A model generated the notes under the pieces. That model searched no databases and was not told the DNA's origin. It saw only the letters and a list, made by a program, of their open reading frames with translations. A program made the translations under genes and the position numbers. This document shows positions 8,192 to 17,431 of a stretch of 49,767 nucleotides of DNA, in pieces (the stretch's first letter is position 1; each line of letters opens with the position of its first letter). The DNA comes from UBA8687 sp964564655 (GTDB taxonomy: Bacteria > Nitrospinota > Nitrospinia > Nitrospinales > VA-1): the NCBI GenBank assembly GCA_964564655.1, contig CAZMBO010000006.1:1-49767 (forward strand), in the 5' to 3' direction.

Positions 8192-9262
8192 CTAGTAGAA
8201 ACCAAAAATAGGGTGGACCAAGTTTTGTAAGATTTTGGATTTGTTCAGCGCCTGTGCCCCTGTCGTACCAATTTTATTTTGACCTAACTTCAATGATTCC
8301 AAACTGGAAAAATTCGGCGACTCGGCAATCGCAAAGGCACCTTCATCTCCAATCCGGTTAAAGTTTAAATCCAGTTTTTTTAGTTTTCCCAGGCTATTGG
8401 AATTAGCCAGAGCCTTAGCACCTACATCGGATATATTATTTTGAGAAAGATTCAGTGAGACCAACTGCTTTAACTTTTCAGATTTTGAAAGTGCAATCAC
8501 CGCCTTATCTGACAAGTCATTATTCTTTAAATCTAATATTTCTAATTTACTAGCGAATGGGGACTCCAATAAAACATCAACTCCCAAATCTCCAATTAAA
8601 CCCGCACCCACTTCATTTAAGCGGTTCATTCGATTCAAGTCTTTAAACCACTCCATTAATTGAAAACGTTTCCATGCATCCTTTGCTGAATTTTCAATTG
8701 GATTATAAGTCAATTGAATCTTTTTTAAGTTTTTCAATTTTTCCGAGCGAGTGAGTTTTATAGCACCCGAACCATGTATTTTATTGTAATTCAGGTTCAA
8801 ATCTTCCAACTTCGACAAGGTGTCCGACTCAGCAATTGAAGCTGCTCCAATATCAGATATACGGTTATGATACAAATTTAATACTTTCAAACTTGATAAT
8901 GGTTGCGATTTGGAAATATATTTAACACCCTGATCGGTGATATTATTGTTCTCTAAATAAAGGGCAATAAGCTGATTGAGGTTTTTCGATTCAGCTAATG
9001 CACGCACACCCTCATCCCCAAAGTTACCCTTATAAAGTATAAGGACAGAGACCGTTTTCAACAAAGAAGACTGCGCTAGGTGAGCAACGCCTTCATCGCC
9101 CAGGTTTTTGCCATTGATCCGCAGTACCCGATCATTACGCTTTAGTTTTTTTTGTATATATCTTTCAATTTCTTCCCCGGTCATCTTTGGGGATGCTGAT
9201 CCCAAGGTGAAGAAACAAAGAAAACAAATTATTATTTTTAATTTATATAAAGACAGCTTCAT
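8192..9262 (-). CDS. Secreted leucine-rich-repeat protein (ribonuclease-inhibitor type)
   Basis: The 356-residue product starts with a Sec signal peptide (hydrophobic residues about 8-21, ending GSAS). The rest is about ten leucine-rich repeats of 24-28 residues with the consensus LxxLxLxxNxIsDxGAxxLAeS, for example LKVLNLYHNRISDIGAASIA and LVSLNLSQNNISDVGAKALA. The repeat following ENSAKDAW is degenerate and marks a break in the solenoid near the middle. LRR solenoids bind proteins. A periplasmic or surface location is expected. No enzymatic domain is seen, and the partner is unknown. It lies between accA and lpxD but probably has nothing to do with either pathway. Confidence 0.85.
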   Translation of the reverse strand: MKLSLYKLKIIICFLCFFTLGSASPKMTGEEIERYIQKKLKRNDRVLRINGKNLGDEGVAHLAQSSLLKTVSVLILYKGNFGDEGVRALAESKNLNQLIALYLENNNITDQGVKYISKSQPLSSLKVLNLYHNRISDIGAASIAESDTLSKLEDLNLNYNKIHGSGAIKLTRSEKLKNLKKIQLTYNPIENSAKDAWKRFQLMEWFKDLNRMNRLNEVGAGLIGDLGVDVLLESPFASKLEILDLKNNDLSDKAVIALSKSEKLKQLVSLNLSQNNISDVGAKALANSNSLGKLKKLDLNFNRIGDEGAFAIAESPNFSSLESLKLGQNKIGTTGAQALNKSKILQNLVHPIFGFY

Positions 9263-9318
9263 CTTTCAGGAGCTCATTGTGGTGTGGATCAAATTAGGAG
9301 TAATTGTTTAAAACTATC

Positions 9319-10347
9319 TTACATATCATTAGGGCCGTTTTCAATTTCTCTTAAACGAGACTCTAGCTCTTTTACCTTTCTGGCAAGATCGGGAAGCTTT
9401 GGCAAAGTTGCTACATACCGTTTCCATGTACCTGTAGGGACAGCCGGAAATCCGCTTACGACAGCATTATTTTCAATATCACGAAAGGTCCCAGATTTTC
9501 CTGTCACGGTTACTTGGTCTCCCAGAGTCACATGGTCGGCCAAGCCAACCTGTCCTGCCAACACCACATGATGACCAAGCCTACAGCTGCCGGCCAAACC
9601 TACTTGAGCAACTAGAATGGAATGATTGCCGACCGTGCAATTGTGAGCAACCTGCACGAGATTATCTATCTTGGTGCCCGTCTTAATAAGTGTTGTATCC
9701 ATAGCTGCCCTATCTATACAACTGTTAGCACCTATTTCTACAAAATCTTCAATTACTACCCGCCCAAACTGATTAATTTTATAGTGACAGCCTTTTTCAT
9801 CCAGTGTGTACCCAAATCCATCGGCACCGATCACCGTTCCGGCATGTACGATGACATGCCTTCCCATTTCAGTATTGCGATAAAGAGTAACATTAGGATG
9901 CAGCGTACAATGGTCATCAACTTTACAATCGTTACCGATCACTACATTCGGATACAAAACCACATCATTCCCAATAGAAACATCGTCCCCTATGCAAACC
10001 CCTGCTGAAAGAGTCACATTCTCACCAAGCACCACTTTTTTACCAATCACGACGCTTGAGTGAATTCCCGGCTGTGGTCGAGGTTCCGGATGAAACTCTT
10101 TAACTAAACGAGCAAAGGCCAGCTCAGGTTTCGCAACCACGATTTGTGGAATTGAAACTTCGACAGGCTTGACTACAAAAACCGCTGACGCCTTAGACTT
10201 TTTTAATACATCAAGATATTTATTTTGCATAAGAAAGGTGATATCCCCTTCTTTAGCATCATGAACACCACGTACTCCGTTAATTTCTATAGAACCCTCT
10301 CCTTCCAAGTTTCCAGATACTAATGAAGCAACTTGTTCCAGCTTCAT
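9319..10347 (-). CDS. lpxD: UDP-3-O-acylglucosamine N-acyltransferase LpxD
   Basis: LpxD adds the second hydroxyacyl chain to UDP-3-O-acyl-glucosamine, the third step of lipid A synthesis, in the cytoplasm. The 342-residue product has the N-terminal uridine-binding domain (ITFLMQNKY near residue 37) and then a left-handed beta-helix of hexapeptide repeats. The catalytic histidine is H235 in NLVQVAHNCTVGNH, and the GADGFGYT loop is present. The C terminus ends in a charged helix. bamA, ompH, fabZ and lpxA, which often flank lpxD, are absent here. It lies 55 bases downstream of lolD and may be part of that transcript. Confidence 0.96.
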   Translation of the reverse strand: MKLEQVASLVSGNLEGEGSIEINGVRGVHDAKEGDITFLMQNKYLDVLKKSKASAVFVVKPVEVSIPQIVVAKPELAFARLVKEFHPEPRPQPGIHSSVVIGKKVVLGENVTLSAGVCIGDDVSIGNDVVLYPNVVIGNDCKVDDHCTLHPNVTLYRNTEMGRHVIVHAGTVIGADGFGYTLDEKGCHYKINQFGRVVIEDFVEIGANSCIDRAAMDTTLIKTGTKIDNLVQVAHNCTVGNHSILVAQVGLAGSCRLGHHVVLAGQVGLADHVTLGDQVTVTGKSGTFRDIENNAVVSGFPAVPTGTWKRYVATLPKLPDLARKVKELESRLREIENGPNDM

Positions 10348-10402
10348 GTTTCCCCCTTCCAGGTTTCCACAACAGTTCTCAATAAATATTTATTTTAACA
10401 AA

Positions 10403-11122
10403 TTAAATTACAAGGCTTTGATTGACTGGATTGACATTTCCATCAATCAACTCCAGCACCCTATCTAACTGCCCCGCAACTCTTTGGCTATGGGTGACGA
10501 GGACAAAAGTCTGATTGAACTCTTTATTAAGCCTGCGAATCAACTCGATCAATTGATCACTAGTATAGGCATCGAGATTCCCAGTGGGTTCATCGGCTAA
10601 TAACAAATCCGGCTGATTCATCAATCCTCTTGCTAAAGCAACACGCTGGCTTTCACCTCCCGAAAGTTCTCCTGGCTTATGATTCATTCTGTCTTTCATT
10701 CCAACCTCGCTCAAAAGATACTCTGCTCTTTCTTTTGCAATCGAAACTTTTTTATTTTGAATCAAAGCGGGAAACATGGTGTTTTCTATGGCTGTAAAAT
10801 CGGGCAACAAATTAAAAAACTGAAAAACAAATCCAATGTGAATGTTACGGAATTTTTCCAAAAAGGAATTCCCTTGCTTGTAAATATTCTCTTCCTTAAA
10901 TAATACTTGACCCTTTGCTGGTTTATCCAGCCCTCCAAGAACATGTAGCAAGGTGCTTTTGCCCACACCTGATGCCCCTACGATTCCTAGGACCTCTCCT
11001 GAAAATACTTTAAGGCACGTCTCACTAAGAACATGGATGATCTCGTGCTTGGTCGTATAGCTTTTATCTACACCTATCGCTTCGATAAGGCATTTTTGGT
11101 TCATTTCATCGGCATCATTCAT
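10403..11122 (-). CDS. lolD: Lipoprotein-releasing ABC transporter ATPase LolD
   Basis: LolD powers LolC/E in extracting mature lipoproteins from the inner membrane for transfer to LolA. Walker A GASGVGKST, Q-loop FQFFNLLPDFTA, signature LSGGESQRVALARG, Walker B LLLADEPTGNLD and H-loop VTHSQ are all present. The frame is open to an ATG at 11134. I prefer the ATG at 11122 (MNDADEMNQK), which overlaps the lolC stop by 8 bases and has GGATGG 8 bases upstream. The ATG at 11104 is a third option. The overlap implies translational coupling with the permease gene. Confidence 0.93.
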   Translation of the reverse strand: MNDADEMNQKCLIEAIGVDKSYTTKHEIIHVLSETCLKVFSGEVLGIVGASGVGKSTLLHVLGGLDKPAKGQVLFKEENIYKQGNSFLEKFRNIHIGFVFQFFNLLPDFTAIENTMFPALIQNKKVSIAKERAEYLLSEVGMKDRMNHKPGELSGGESQRVALARGLMNQPDLLLADEPTGNLDAYTSDQLIELIRRLNKEFNQTFVLVTHSQRVAGQLDRVLELIDGNVNPVNQSLVI

Positions 11123-12383
11123 AACGCAAACCATCCACAGGGTCCATTCGAGAAGCTCGCCACGCCGGATATAAAGAAGCTAAAAAACAAATGGCTATAG
11201 AAAACACAACTATAAGAAATGAATCCAAGTATTGAATTTCGGAAGGCAGTTTATCGAGATAATACACATCACTCGGGAAAGCAGTTATTCCAGATAAATT
11301 TTCAATGAAACCCACTATATCGTTGAGGTTTGGAACAACGGCAAAACCCCCAATACAGCCAATTAATGTCCCTGTTACTCCGATTATCAATCCCTGAAAA
11401 CTGAAAATCTTCATTATGCTGGCACGCGATGCCCCCATCGACTTTAAGATTGCTATCTCCTTAGTTTTTTCCATGACCACCATAAATAACGTGCTAACTA
11501 TATTAAATGCTGCCACTAGAATGATTAAAATTAAAATAATGAACATCACAATTTTTTCAAGCCGTAAAGCCGAAAAAAGGTTTTTATTCATCCGCATCCA
11601 ATCCCTTGCATAATAAGGGAAACCAAGACTTTCCTGCAGGGATTCTGCAATTTTATCCGCATGATCTATATCATCCACGCGAATTTCAATTCCGCTCACT
11701 TTTTCCTTCATCGAAAAAAACTTTTGCGCTGACTGGATAGAAATAAAAGCCAGACTGGAATCATACTCAAACATTCCAGATTCAAACAAACCCGCTACCT
11801 TAAAAAGTTTGATTTTCGGAATCAGCCCCATAGGAGTTAAATGGGATGCAGGGGCAACCATTGACACCGCATCATCCATTTGCACACCCAGTTTATGCGC
11901 CAGTTCCTTCCCTAAAATTATCTTTTCACGGTAAGGACCTGAAGCAACATTCTTATTTTTTTTCAACACCCCTATGTCACCTCGAATCATGTTCTTCTCA
12001 AGATCCGAAACCATTGCTTCTCGGTTGGGGTCAACCCCGCGAACAACCACCCCTAAAGAATTACCACCAAAAGTCAGCATCACTTGATTTAAAATAAAGG
12101 GCGCCGCAGCCTTTACTCCTTTAACCTCCATTATTTTTTTCAAAACAAATTCGGAATTATCCATTCCGGACCGGGTAATATTGGTCACTACTATATGACT
12201 GTTTGTTCCGAGAATTTTATCTCTAAGATCTTTTCCAAAACCGGACATTACAGCAATAACAACGATTAACGCCATCACTCCCAAAGCCACACCACCAATG
12301 GATATCCAAGTGTTGAGGGAAATAAATTTTTGCTCACGTTTGGCTTTGAGATGACGCAGGCTGACAAAAAGTTCAAAGGCCAT
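11115..12383 (-). CDS. lolC: Lipoprotein-releasing system permease (LolC/LolE family)
   Basis: This inner-membrane permease pairs with LolD. The 422-residue product has the family layout: N-terminal cytoplasmic SLRHLKAKREQKFISL, first membrane helix about 26-48 (ISIGGVALGVMALIVVIAVM), a large periplasmic domain to about 275, then three helices around 278-304, 332-352 and 388-407. It ends YPAWRASRMDPVDGLRYE, the classic FtsX-like C terminus. Only one permease gene is in the window, so the transporter may be built from two identical subunits or have a second gene elsewhere. It starts 12 bases after lysS ends. Confidence 0.93.
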   Translation of the reverse strand: MAFELFVSLRHLKAKREQKFISLNTWISIGGVALGVMALIVVIAVMSGFGKDLRDKILGTNSHIVVTNITRSGMDNSEFVLKKIMEVKGVKAAAPFILNQVMLTFGGNSLGVVVRGVDPNREAMVSDLEKNMIRGDIGVLKKNKNVASGPYREKIILGKELAHKLGVQMDDAVSMVAPASHLTPMGLIPKIKLFKVAGLFESGMFEYDSSLAFISIQSAQKFFSMKEKVSGIEIRVDDIDHADKIAESLQESLGFPYYARDWMRMNKNLFSALRLEKIVMFIILILIILVAAFNIVSTLFMVVMEKTKEIAILKSMGASRASIMKIFSFQGLIIGVTGTLIGCIGGFAVVPNLNDIVGFIENLSGITAFPSDVYYLDKLPSEIQYLDSFLIVVFSIAICFLASLYPAWRASRMDPVDGLRYE

Positions 12384-12395
12384 ATAAGGGGTGAA

Positions 12396-13919
12396 TCAAG
12401 GACTGGTCCCTGACTCCTTTTTTAATTGAGGGAAAAGAATCACATCACGGATAGAAGGGCTATCGGTGAACAACATAACCAACCGGTCAATACCAATTCC
12501 TTCTCCAGCTGTGGGTGGCATACCGTATTCAAGGGCACGTATAAAATCATTATCCATCCAATGCGCTTCATCATCACCCGCTTGACGTTCCGCTACCTGC
12601 CCTTCAAATCTCTTCTTTTGATCAATAGGATCATTCAACTCAGTATACGCATTGGCTATTTCCTTGCGACCAATAAACAGTTCAAATCGTTCGACCAAAT
12701 CAGGATCATCTTCCTTTTTCTTGGAAAGAGGAGATAATGCTAAAGGATAGTCTATAATAAAAGTGGGTTGCGACATATTAGGTTCAACAAAATGATCAAA
12801 CAATTTTGCCAGGATTTTGTCATGGCTATCTTTTTTTTCCAGCACCACTTTATTTTCCAAAGCAAAGGCTACGGTCTTTTGTGGGTCATCTAAATGTTCT
12901 TCCGCGACACCGCCGATTTCAATCAAGGATTGTCGAAAGGTGCAACGCCGAAAGGGCTGAGAAAAATCGATGATCTCGGTCACGGATTCTCCATCCACAA
13001 TACTGGTATATGGAAACTTAAAATTATTTTCAGGAAAAACCTTTTTACATATAAAGCGGAACAGATCTTCAGTTAAATCCATCAGATCGTTGTAATCAGC
13101 ATATGCGGTATAGAACTCGACCATGGTAAATTCGGGATTGTGCTCGGTAGAGATACCCTCGTTACGAAAATTTCGGTTGATCTCGTAAACTCTTTCAATT
13201 CCTCCTACCACTAGACGCTTTAGATAAAGCTCTGGTGCAACCCGAAGATAAAGGTCCATATCCAACGCATTGTGATGGGTTTTGAAAGGCCGAGCAGTTG
13301 CCCCCCCTGGGATAGACTGCATCATGGGAGTTTCAACCTCGAGATAATTCCGATCATTTAAATAATCACGAAGAGCAGATATAATCTTGCTACGTAGAAT
13401 AAAAACTTTTTTAACATCTGGGTTAACGATTAAATCGACATAACGTTGCCTGTAACGCAACTCAACATCTTTCAATCCATGCCACTTTTCCGGAAGGGGC
13501 AGTAAAGATTTGGACAATAAAGTGGTCTTAGTTGAAAACAGGGTCAACTCACCCGTTTTTGTTTTAGATACTCTTCCCTCAACCCCAATGATATCTCCGA
13601 TATCAAACTTTCCGAATAATTCATAAGCTTCTTCACCCAATGCATTTTTATTTATAAAAACCTGTATCTGTCCGGTGGAATCCTGAATATTTACAAAAGT
13701 GGTTTTACCATGTTTACGCCGTGTCATAATGCGACCCGCTACTATACAAGTATGGTCCTTTTCGTCTAATTCTTCTTTACTTTCTAAAGCGAAATCATCT
13801 ACCAGTGACTGAATGACGGTGTCAACTTTAAACCTGTCGATGTAAGGGGCAATTCCCTTCTCTCTCAGGTCTTGAAGTTTTTCATGCCTCAGCTTGATCA
13901 GATGTCCTAATTCTTCCAT
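12396..13919 (-). CDS. lysS: Lysyl-tRNA synthetase, class II
   Basis: LysS charges tRNA-Lys. The 507-residue product has the N-terminal OB-fold anticodon-binding domain (VAGRIMTRRKHGKTTFVNI near residue 60). Class II motif 1 is around LNDRNYLEVETPMM, motif 2 in YEINRNFRNEGIS, and motif 3 in AGEGIGIDRLVMLFTDSPSI. The length is typical. It heads a lysS-lolC-lolD operon on the minus strand, an order seen in several Gram-negative lineages. Confidence 0.97.
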   Translation of the reverse strand: MEELGHLIKLRHEKLQDLREKGIAPYIDRFKVDTVIQSLVDDFALESKEELDEKDHTCIVAGRIMTRRKHGKTTFVNIQDSTGQIQVFINKNALGEEAYELFGKFDIGDIIGVEGRVSKTKTGELTLFSTKTTLLSKSLLPLPEKWHGLKDVELRYRQRYVDLIVNPDVKKVFILRSKIISALRDYLNDRNYLEVETPMMQSIPGGATARPFKTHHNALDMDLYLRVAPELYLKRLVVGGIERVYEINRNFRNEGISTEHNPEFTMVEFYTAYADYNDLMDLTEDLFRFICKKVFPENNFKFPYTSIVDGESVTEIIDFSQPFRRCTFRQSLIEIGGVAEEHLDDPQKTVAFALENKVVLEKKDSHDKILAKLFDHFVEPNMSQPTFIIDYPLALSPLSKKKEDDPDLVERFELFIGRKEIANAYTELNDPIDQKKRFEGQVAERQAGDDEAHWMDNDFIRALEYGMPPTAGEGIGIDRLVMLFTDSPSIRDVILFPQLKKESGTSP

Positions 13920-14010
13920 GAGAAATTTAATTCTTTATAGAGTGGTATTGGGGAAATGGTTTTAAATTACAGTATTTGTCCAAACAGCATATTTAGAGAA
14001 CAACAATATA

Positions 14011-15597
14011 TTATCTAGCGAATTCCGTAAATCGAGATTCACGCACCACAGTAACTTTAATTTCACCGGGATACGTCACTTCTTTTTCAATTCTTTTCGC
14101 CACATCGCGCGCAAGGATATTTGCGCTTTGATCGTCAGTTCCGCTTGGTGCAACAATAATTCGAACTTCGCGGCCCGATTGAATTGCAAAAGTTTTTTCC
14201 ACACCCTTAAATGAATCGCCAATTTCTTCCAGTTGCGTCATCCGTTTAACATAAGTTTCCAACATTTCACGTCGCGCACCCGGTCTCGATGCAGAAATCG
14301 TATCGCCTGCAGCAACGAGAACAGCATAGGGAGATTCCGCTTCACAATCTTCATGATGCGCCGCAATTGAATTTATCACGAATGGATGCTCACCATATCG
14401 TTTGGCAATATCAACCCCTAAAGCAGTATGAGTGCCATCCGTTTGATGGTCAATAGCCTTACCAATGTCGTGCAATAGCCCTGAACGCTTTGCCATGTTT
14501 TCGTTTAAACCGAGCTCAACCGCAATGGCCCCACAAACAAATGCTACTTCCTGAACATGGTTGAGAACGTTTTGCGTATAGCTAGTGCGATATTTTAGTC
14601 TGCCAAGAAGCTTGACAATTTCAGGATGTACATTGTCGATCCCAACATTAATAATCGCTTGCTCCCCTGCTTTCTGAATCTCTTCGGTCACTTCTTTTTT
14701 GCATTTTGCAACCATATCTTCAATTCGGCCAGGGTGAATACGGCCATCGAGAGTTAAATAATTAAGAGCCCGCCGTGCCACTTCCCGACGAATCGGATCA
14801 AAACCAGACAACACAACAGCACCCGGAGTATCATCAATGATCAAATCAATTCCTGTTGCCTGTTCAAGCGCACGTATATTTCTCCCTTCGCGACCAATAA
14901 TACGACCCTTGATATCATCATTCGGTAATTCGACAACAGCAACGGTTGTCTCCGCGACGTGGTCTGAAGCCAGTCTTTGAACCGCCATGGTGATCAGTTT
15001 CCGGGCTTCTTCATCGGCTTGCGATTTTACCTTGTCTTCAATTTTCTTTACTTCACGCGCCGCATCCATCTTGGCTTCATCAATAACTTTATTCTTTATC
15101 TCTTCACGTGCCTTTTCTGCAGTATAGGAACCGATCACTTCCAAGTTCCGCAGTTCTTCTTCAAGCAATTTCTGGTATTCGTTTCTTTGTTGCTCGACGT
15201 CTTTCTCCTTTTCATCCAGCACCGCAGATTTAGCTTTGACTTCCTGTTCACACGACTGAAACTTTTCAATTTCATTTCTTAATTCTCTGTCTTTTTTCTC
15301 CAGTTCTTTTTCCAGTTCACTCAGGCTATCGCGTTTCTCCCTCATCTCATTTTCTAAACCACTTTTAAGGGCTAGGGATTTTTCCTTCGCTTCGATTTCA
15401 GCTAATTTGAGGCGACTTTCCACTTCTTTTTCCGTTTCCTTGATAATTTTTTGGCGGCGCGCTTCCGCTTCTTTGATTTGATATTCTGTAAATAACTTTC
15501 GCAAAAAATAACCTATCGCATAACCCAACGCCAATGTAAATGCCATCCCAAGAATAAAGGGAATAAAATCTATTTTTAGAGTGTCAAAAACTTGCAT
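14011..15597 (-). CDS. rny: Ribonuclease Y
   Basis: RNase Y is a membrane-anchored endoribonuclease that starts mRNA decay. The 528-residue product has one N-terminal membrane helix (about 10-31), a long Lys/Glu coiled coil (about 40-200), a KH RNA-binding domain with GRIIGREGRNIRALEQATG, and an HD phosphohydrolase domain with GLLHDIGKAID and AAHHED as metal ligands. Length and domain order match the family. Its presence next to RNase R in this window suggests a decay system built on RNase Y rather than RNase E, though RNase E could be elsewhere. Confidence 0.97.
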   Translation of the reverse strand: MQVFDTLKIDFIPFILGMAFTLALGYAIGYFLRKLFTEYQIKEAEARRQKIIKETEKEVESRLKLAEIEAKEKSLALKSGLENEMREKRDSLSELEKELEKKDRELRNEIEKFQSCEQEVKAKSAVLDEKEKDVEQQRNEYQKLLEEELRNLEVIGSYTAEKAREEIKNKVIDEAKMDAAREVKKIEDKVKSQADEEARKLITMAVQRLASDHVAETTVAVVELPNDDIKGRIIGREGRNIRALEQATGIDLIIDDTPGAVVLSGFDPIRREVARRALNYLTLDGRIHPGRIEDMVAKCKKEVTEEIQKAGEQAIINVGIDNVHPEIVKLLGRLKYRTSYTQNVLNHVQEVAFVCGAIAVELGLNENMAKRSGLLHDIGKAIDHQTDGTHTALGVDIAKRYGEHPFVINSIAAHHEDCEAESPYAVLVAAGDTISASRPGARREMLETYVKRMTQLEEIGDSFKGVEKTFAIQSGREVRIIVAPSGTDDQSANILARDVAKRIEKEVTYPGEIKVTVVRESRFTEFAR

Positions 15598-15645
15598 TTA
15601 AATACCTCTTTATAATGACAAGGCGCTAAAGACCTTGTGAAAATA

Positions 15646-16236
15646 TTAGCCCTTTAACATCCCTTCTTCGGTAATAACTTTTTGCACCTTTTTATCCCAT
15701 GAATCCTGATGCAGGGAGTCCAGTATTTGAAAACTATAAGCGATCCCTATACTTAGAGAATTATCCGGCAAATCCTCAAACAATTTGTCGAAATAACCGC
15801 CTCCAGAACCTATCCTCCCACCAGAACAATCAAATGCTAACCCAGGGGTGACAACAACGTCTATCTTATTGGGCGAAACAATATGGATACAGGTCCCAGA
15901 AGGCTCTCTAATTCCAAAATTATTGAGCTCAAAATCCGTTTCCAAGCTTTTGATCTCGCAAATTTCCATTTCCTTCCCATTTTTTTTGATCCGCGGAACA
16001 TAAACTTTTTTATGCAACAATAAAGAACGCACAATCATAGCATCCGTGCTCACCTCTTTTCCAAACGAGAGGTAATATAAAATATGTTGGCGACTCAAAA
16101 AATCCTCACAGGAAAACAAATTTCCCTCTATCTTCCTGCTTAACTCAATAATCTCTTCCGCGTTTAGATCATTTCTACGCTGGCTCATCATCTTTCGGAC
16201 GGCCACCTTATCCAATTTCAGATTAGTACAAGCCAT
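15646..16236 (-). CDS. fthC: 5-formyltetrahydrofolate cyclo-ligase
   Basis: This cytoplasmic enzyme uses ATP to convert 5-formyl-THF to 5,10-methenyl-THF. The 196-residue product shows the family signature GRIGSGGGYFDK (residue about 140), the phosphate-binding KKVYVPRI segment and the N-terminal KVAVRKMMSQRRNDL. It lies downstream of the 6S RNA gene and zapA, the same order as E. coli zapA-ssrS-ygfA. In E. coli it can be read from 6S transcripts that pass the terminator, and the same may hold here. Confidence 0.93.
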   Translation of the reverse strand: MACTNLKLDKVAVRKMMSQRRNDLNAEEIIELSRKIEGNLFSCEDFLSRQHILYYLSFGKEVSTDAMIVRSLLLHKKVYVPRIKKNGKEMEICEIKSLETDFELNNFGIREPSGTCIHIVSPNKIDVVVTPGLAFDCSGGRIGSGGGYFDKLFEDLPDNSLSIGIAYSFQILDSLHQDSWDKKVQKVITEEGMLKG

Positions 16237-16538
16237 ATTCCAGCCAATCTTACTAATAAAAGACGGACCCCATATAATTAACCGGGGGTATTAAGAAGCT
16301 TTAGGTGTGAATAGCAAAGTCAGGTAGTCGCCTGATACTACCAGGCCTGACAGGAGAGATAAAATAAGGTTAGCTACCCTTAGGTCATTTTGAGTAAATA
16401 TGTAAAAAACGAAACTAAACATACGTTCCGTTCAAAATAATCGCTCCACACAATAGACCCAGAATCCTTTATAAACAAAACCTGGGACATATATAATCAG
16501 GCTCGTTTGGCTTTCACCCCGAAGCTCGGAACTCAATT
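16237..16538 (-). other. Intergenic stretch between 6S RNA and fthC
   Basis: About 300 bases with no convincing ORF. Read on the minus strand it holds several possible hairpins: CCGA/TCGG at the start, CCCAG...CTGGG around 16458-16485, a weak GAACG...CGTTT stem followed by T6 near 16407-16431, and a GGTAGT/ACTACC pair at 16323-16342. I do not recognise a known riboswitch. It may be a 5' leader for fthC. Confidence 0.3.
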
Positions 16539-16730
16539 AAAAAAGTCTCCCCGTCCATGCCCGTGCAAAAACTATTTTTTGAACCTGTCAAGGACAGGTG
16601 GGGTATCCGTAAACTACTTTAGGCTTCCGACCTGTTGAGGTGGCTTGCACACCGTAGTTGATTCATCAACCCCTTTTACGAACTGTTGGCTCAAGAAATG
16701 AAATTTTTACTCGACCACAACAGGGAGACA
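16539..16730 (-). ncRNA. ssrS: 6S RNA
   Basis: 6S RNA binds the housekeeping RNA polymerase holoenzyme and mimics an open promoter in stationary phase. On the minus strand a long closing stem pairs GUCUCCCUGUUGUG (16729-16716) with CAUGGACGGGGAGAC (16559-16545), with one bulged base, followed directly by T6 (16544-16539) as terminator. Between them is a large central bubble. Its 5' side reads like the E. coli one (AAAUUUCAU...UUGAGCC). GGAAGCCUAAA is close to the E. coli GAGAAGCCUUAAAA, and a 3' hairpin ACCTGTC-CTT-GACAGGT is at 16599-16583. Length of about 190 bases and the zapA-6S-fthC position both fit. Confidence 0.9.
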
Positions 16731-16802
16731 ATCACTTCATTTGACCACATGCTAACACAACGGCAAAACGCCCTCAAGGGCTATATGGTTTAGGACAACC
16801 GT

Positions 16803-17087
16803 TTATTTTTCAAGATTATGTAGCTCATTCTCCAACGCGTCCATCAATTGCTCTATTCTTTCTTCCTGGTCTTGATCCTTAACCTGAGTCTGCTTTTGTA
16901 ACTGCAATGATTCTTGAGCAATATTAAGAGCTGCAAGTACCGCCAGATCCAAAGAAGGGGGTTTTTTCCCCGCCTTGGCCAATTCATGCATTTTCGCATC
17001 GACATAAGCGGCGGCCTCTTCTACGCTGACTTCACTCGAAGAGCTTTTCAAGTTATAGGTCTTACCGTAAATAGTTATTTTTGCCAT
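16803..17087 (-). CDS. zapA: Cell division protein ZapA
   Basis: ZapA binds FtsZ and bundles its filaments at mid-cell. The 94-residue product begins MAKITIYGKTYNLKS, the family's N-terminal FtsZ-binding beta-hairpin region, and ends in a coiled coil (QKQTQVKDQDQEERIEQL). PSLDLAVLAALNIA is the conserved middle helix. The frame also opens at a TTG two codons earlier, and the ATG at 17087 is the better start. It begins 7 bases after the ZapB-like gene and precedes 6S RNA, as in E. coli. A short GCCC/GGGC hairpin with T4 lies just downstream. Confidence 0.92.
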   Translation of the reverse strand: MAKITIYGKTYNLKSSSSEVSVEEAAAYVDAKMHELAKAGKKPPSLDLAVLAALNIAQESLQLQKQTQVKDQDQEERIEQLMDALENELHNLEK

Positions 17088-17094
17088 CGTCAAA

Positions 17095-17376
17095 TTAGGT
17101 TAAATCAAAGTTTTCTAGTTTTTCCAATAAATTAACCACCTTTTCGCGGATCTGCTTCTTGGTATTTTCGTTATTTTTGTTTTCCCTTTCTAGGTTAGAG
17201 AGACGTTCAAGTTTGTTTTTGATGGATTCTTTCTCATTCGCTAGTAGAGATTCACTTTCCTGGATCAAACCTTCCATCTGCAGGGTCAACTTTTCGTTCT
17301 CATCTTTAAGTCGGCGGCACACGTCAATTAAAGTTGAAACACCTGCTTCTAACTGTTCCATATCGGGTTTAGACAT
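17095..17376 (-). CDS. Small coiled-coil protein, ZapB/TIGR02449-like
   Basis: A 93-residue protein that is almost entirely coiled coil: heptad-like Leu/Ile spacing runs from MEQLEAGVSTLIDVCRRL through LERENKNNENTKKQI to the end. It has no membrane segment or enzyme motif. Position directly upstream of zapA and the size match the small coiled-coil proteins (ZapB-like, TIGR02449) that sit beside zapA in many Gram-negative bacteria and are thought to work in Z-ring organisation. The start at ATG 17376 is preferred over an upstream TTG at 17397. The assignment is by position and shape only. Confidence 0.65.
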   Translation of the reverse strand: MSKPDMEQLEAGVSTLIDVCRRLKDENEKLTLQMEGLIQESESLLANEKESIKNKLERLSNLERENKNNENTKKQIREKVVNLLEKLENFDLT

Positions 17377-17431
17377 AACAGGATCGTAGCACCCCAAAAT
17401 TAGGGTGTCAATGGGGGTTAAACAAGAACAA

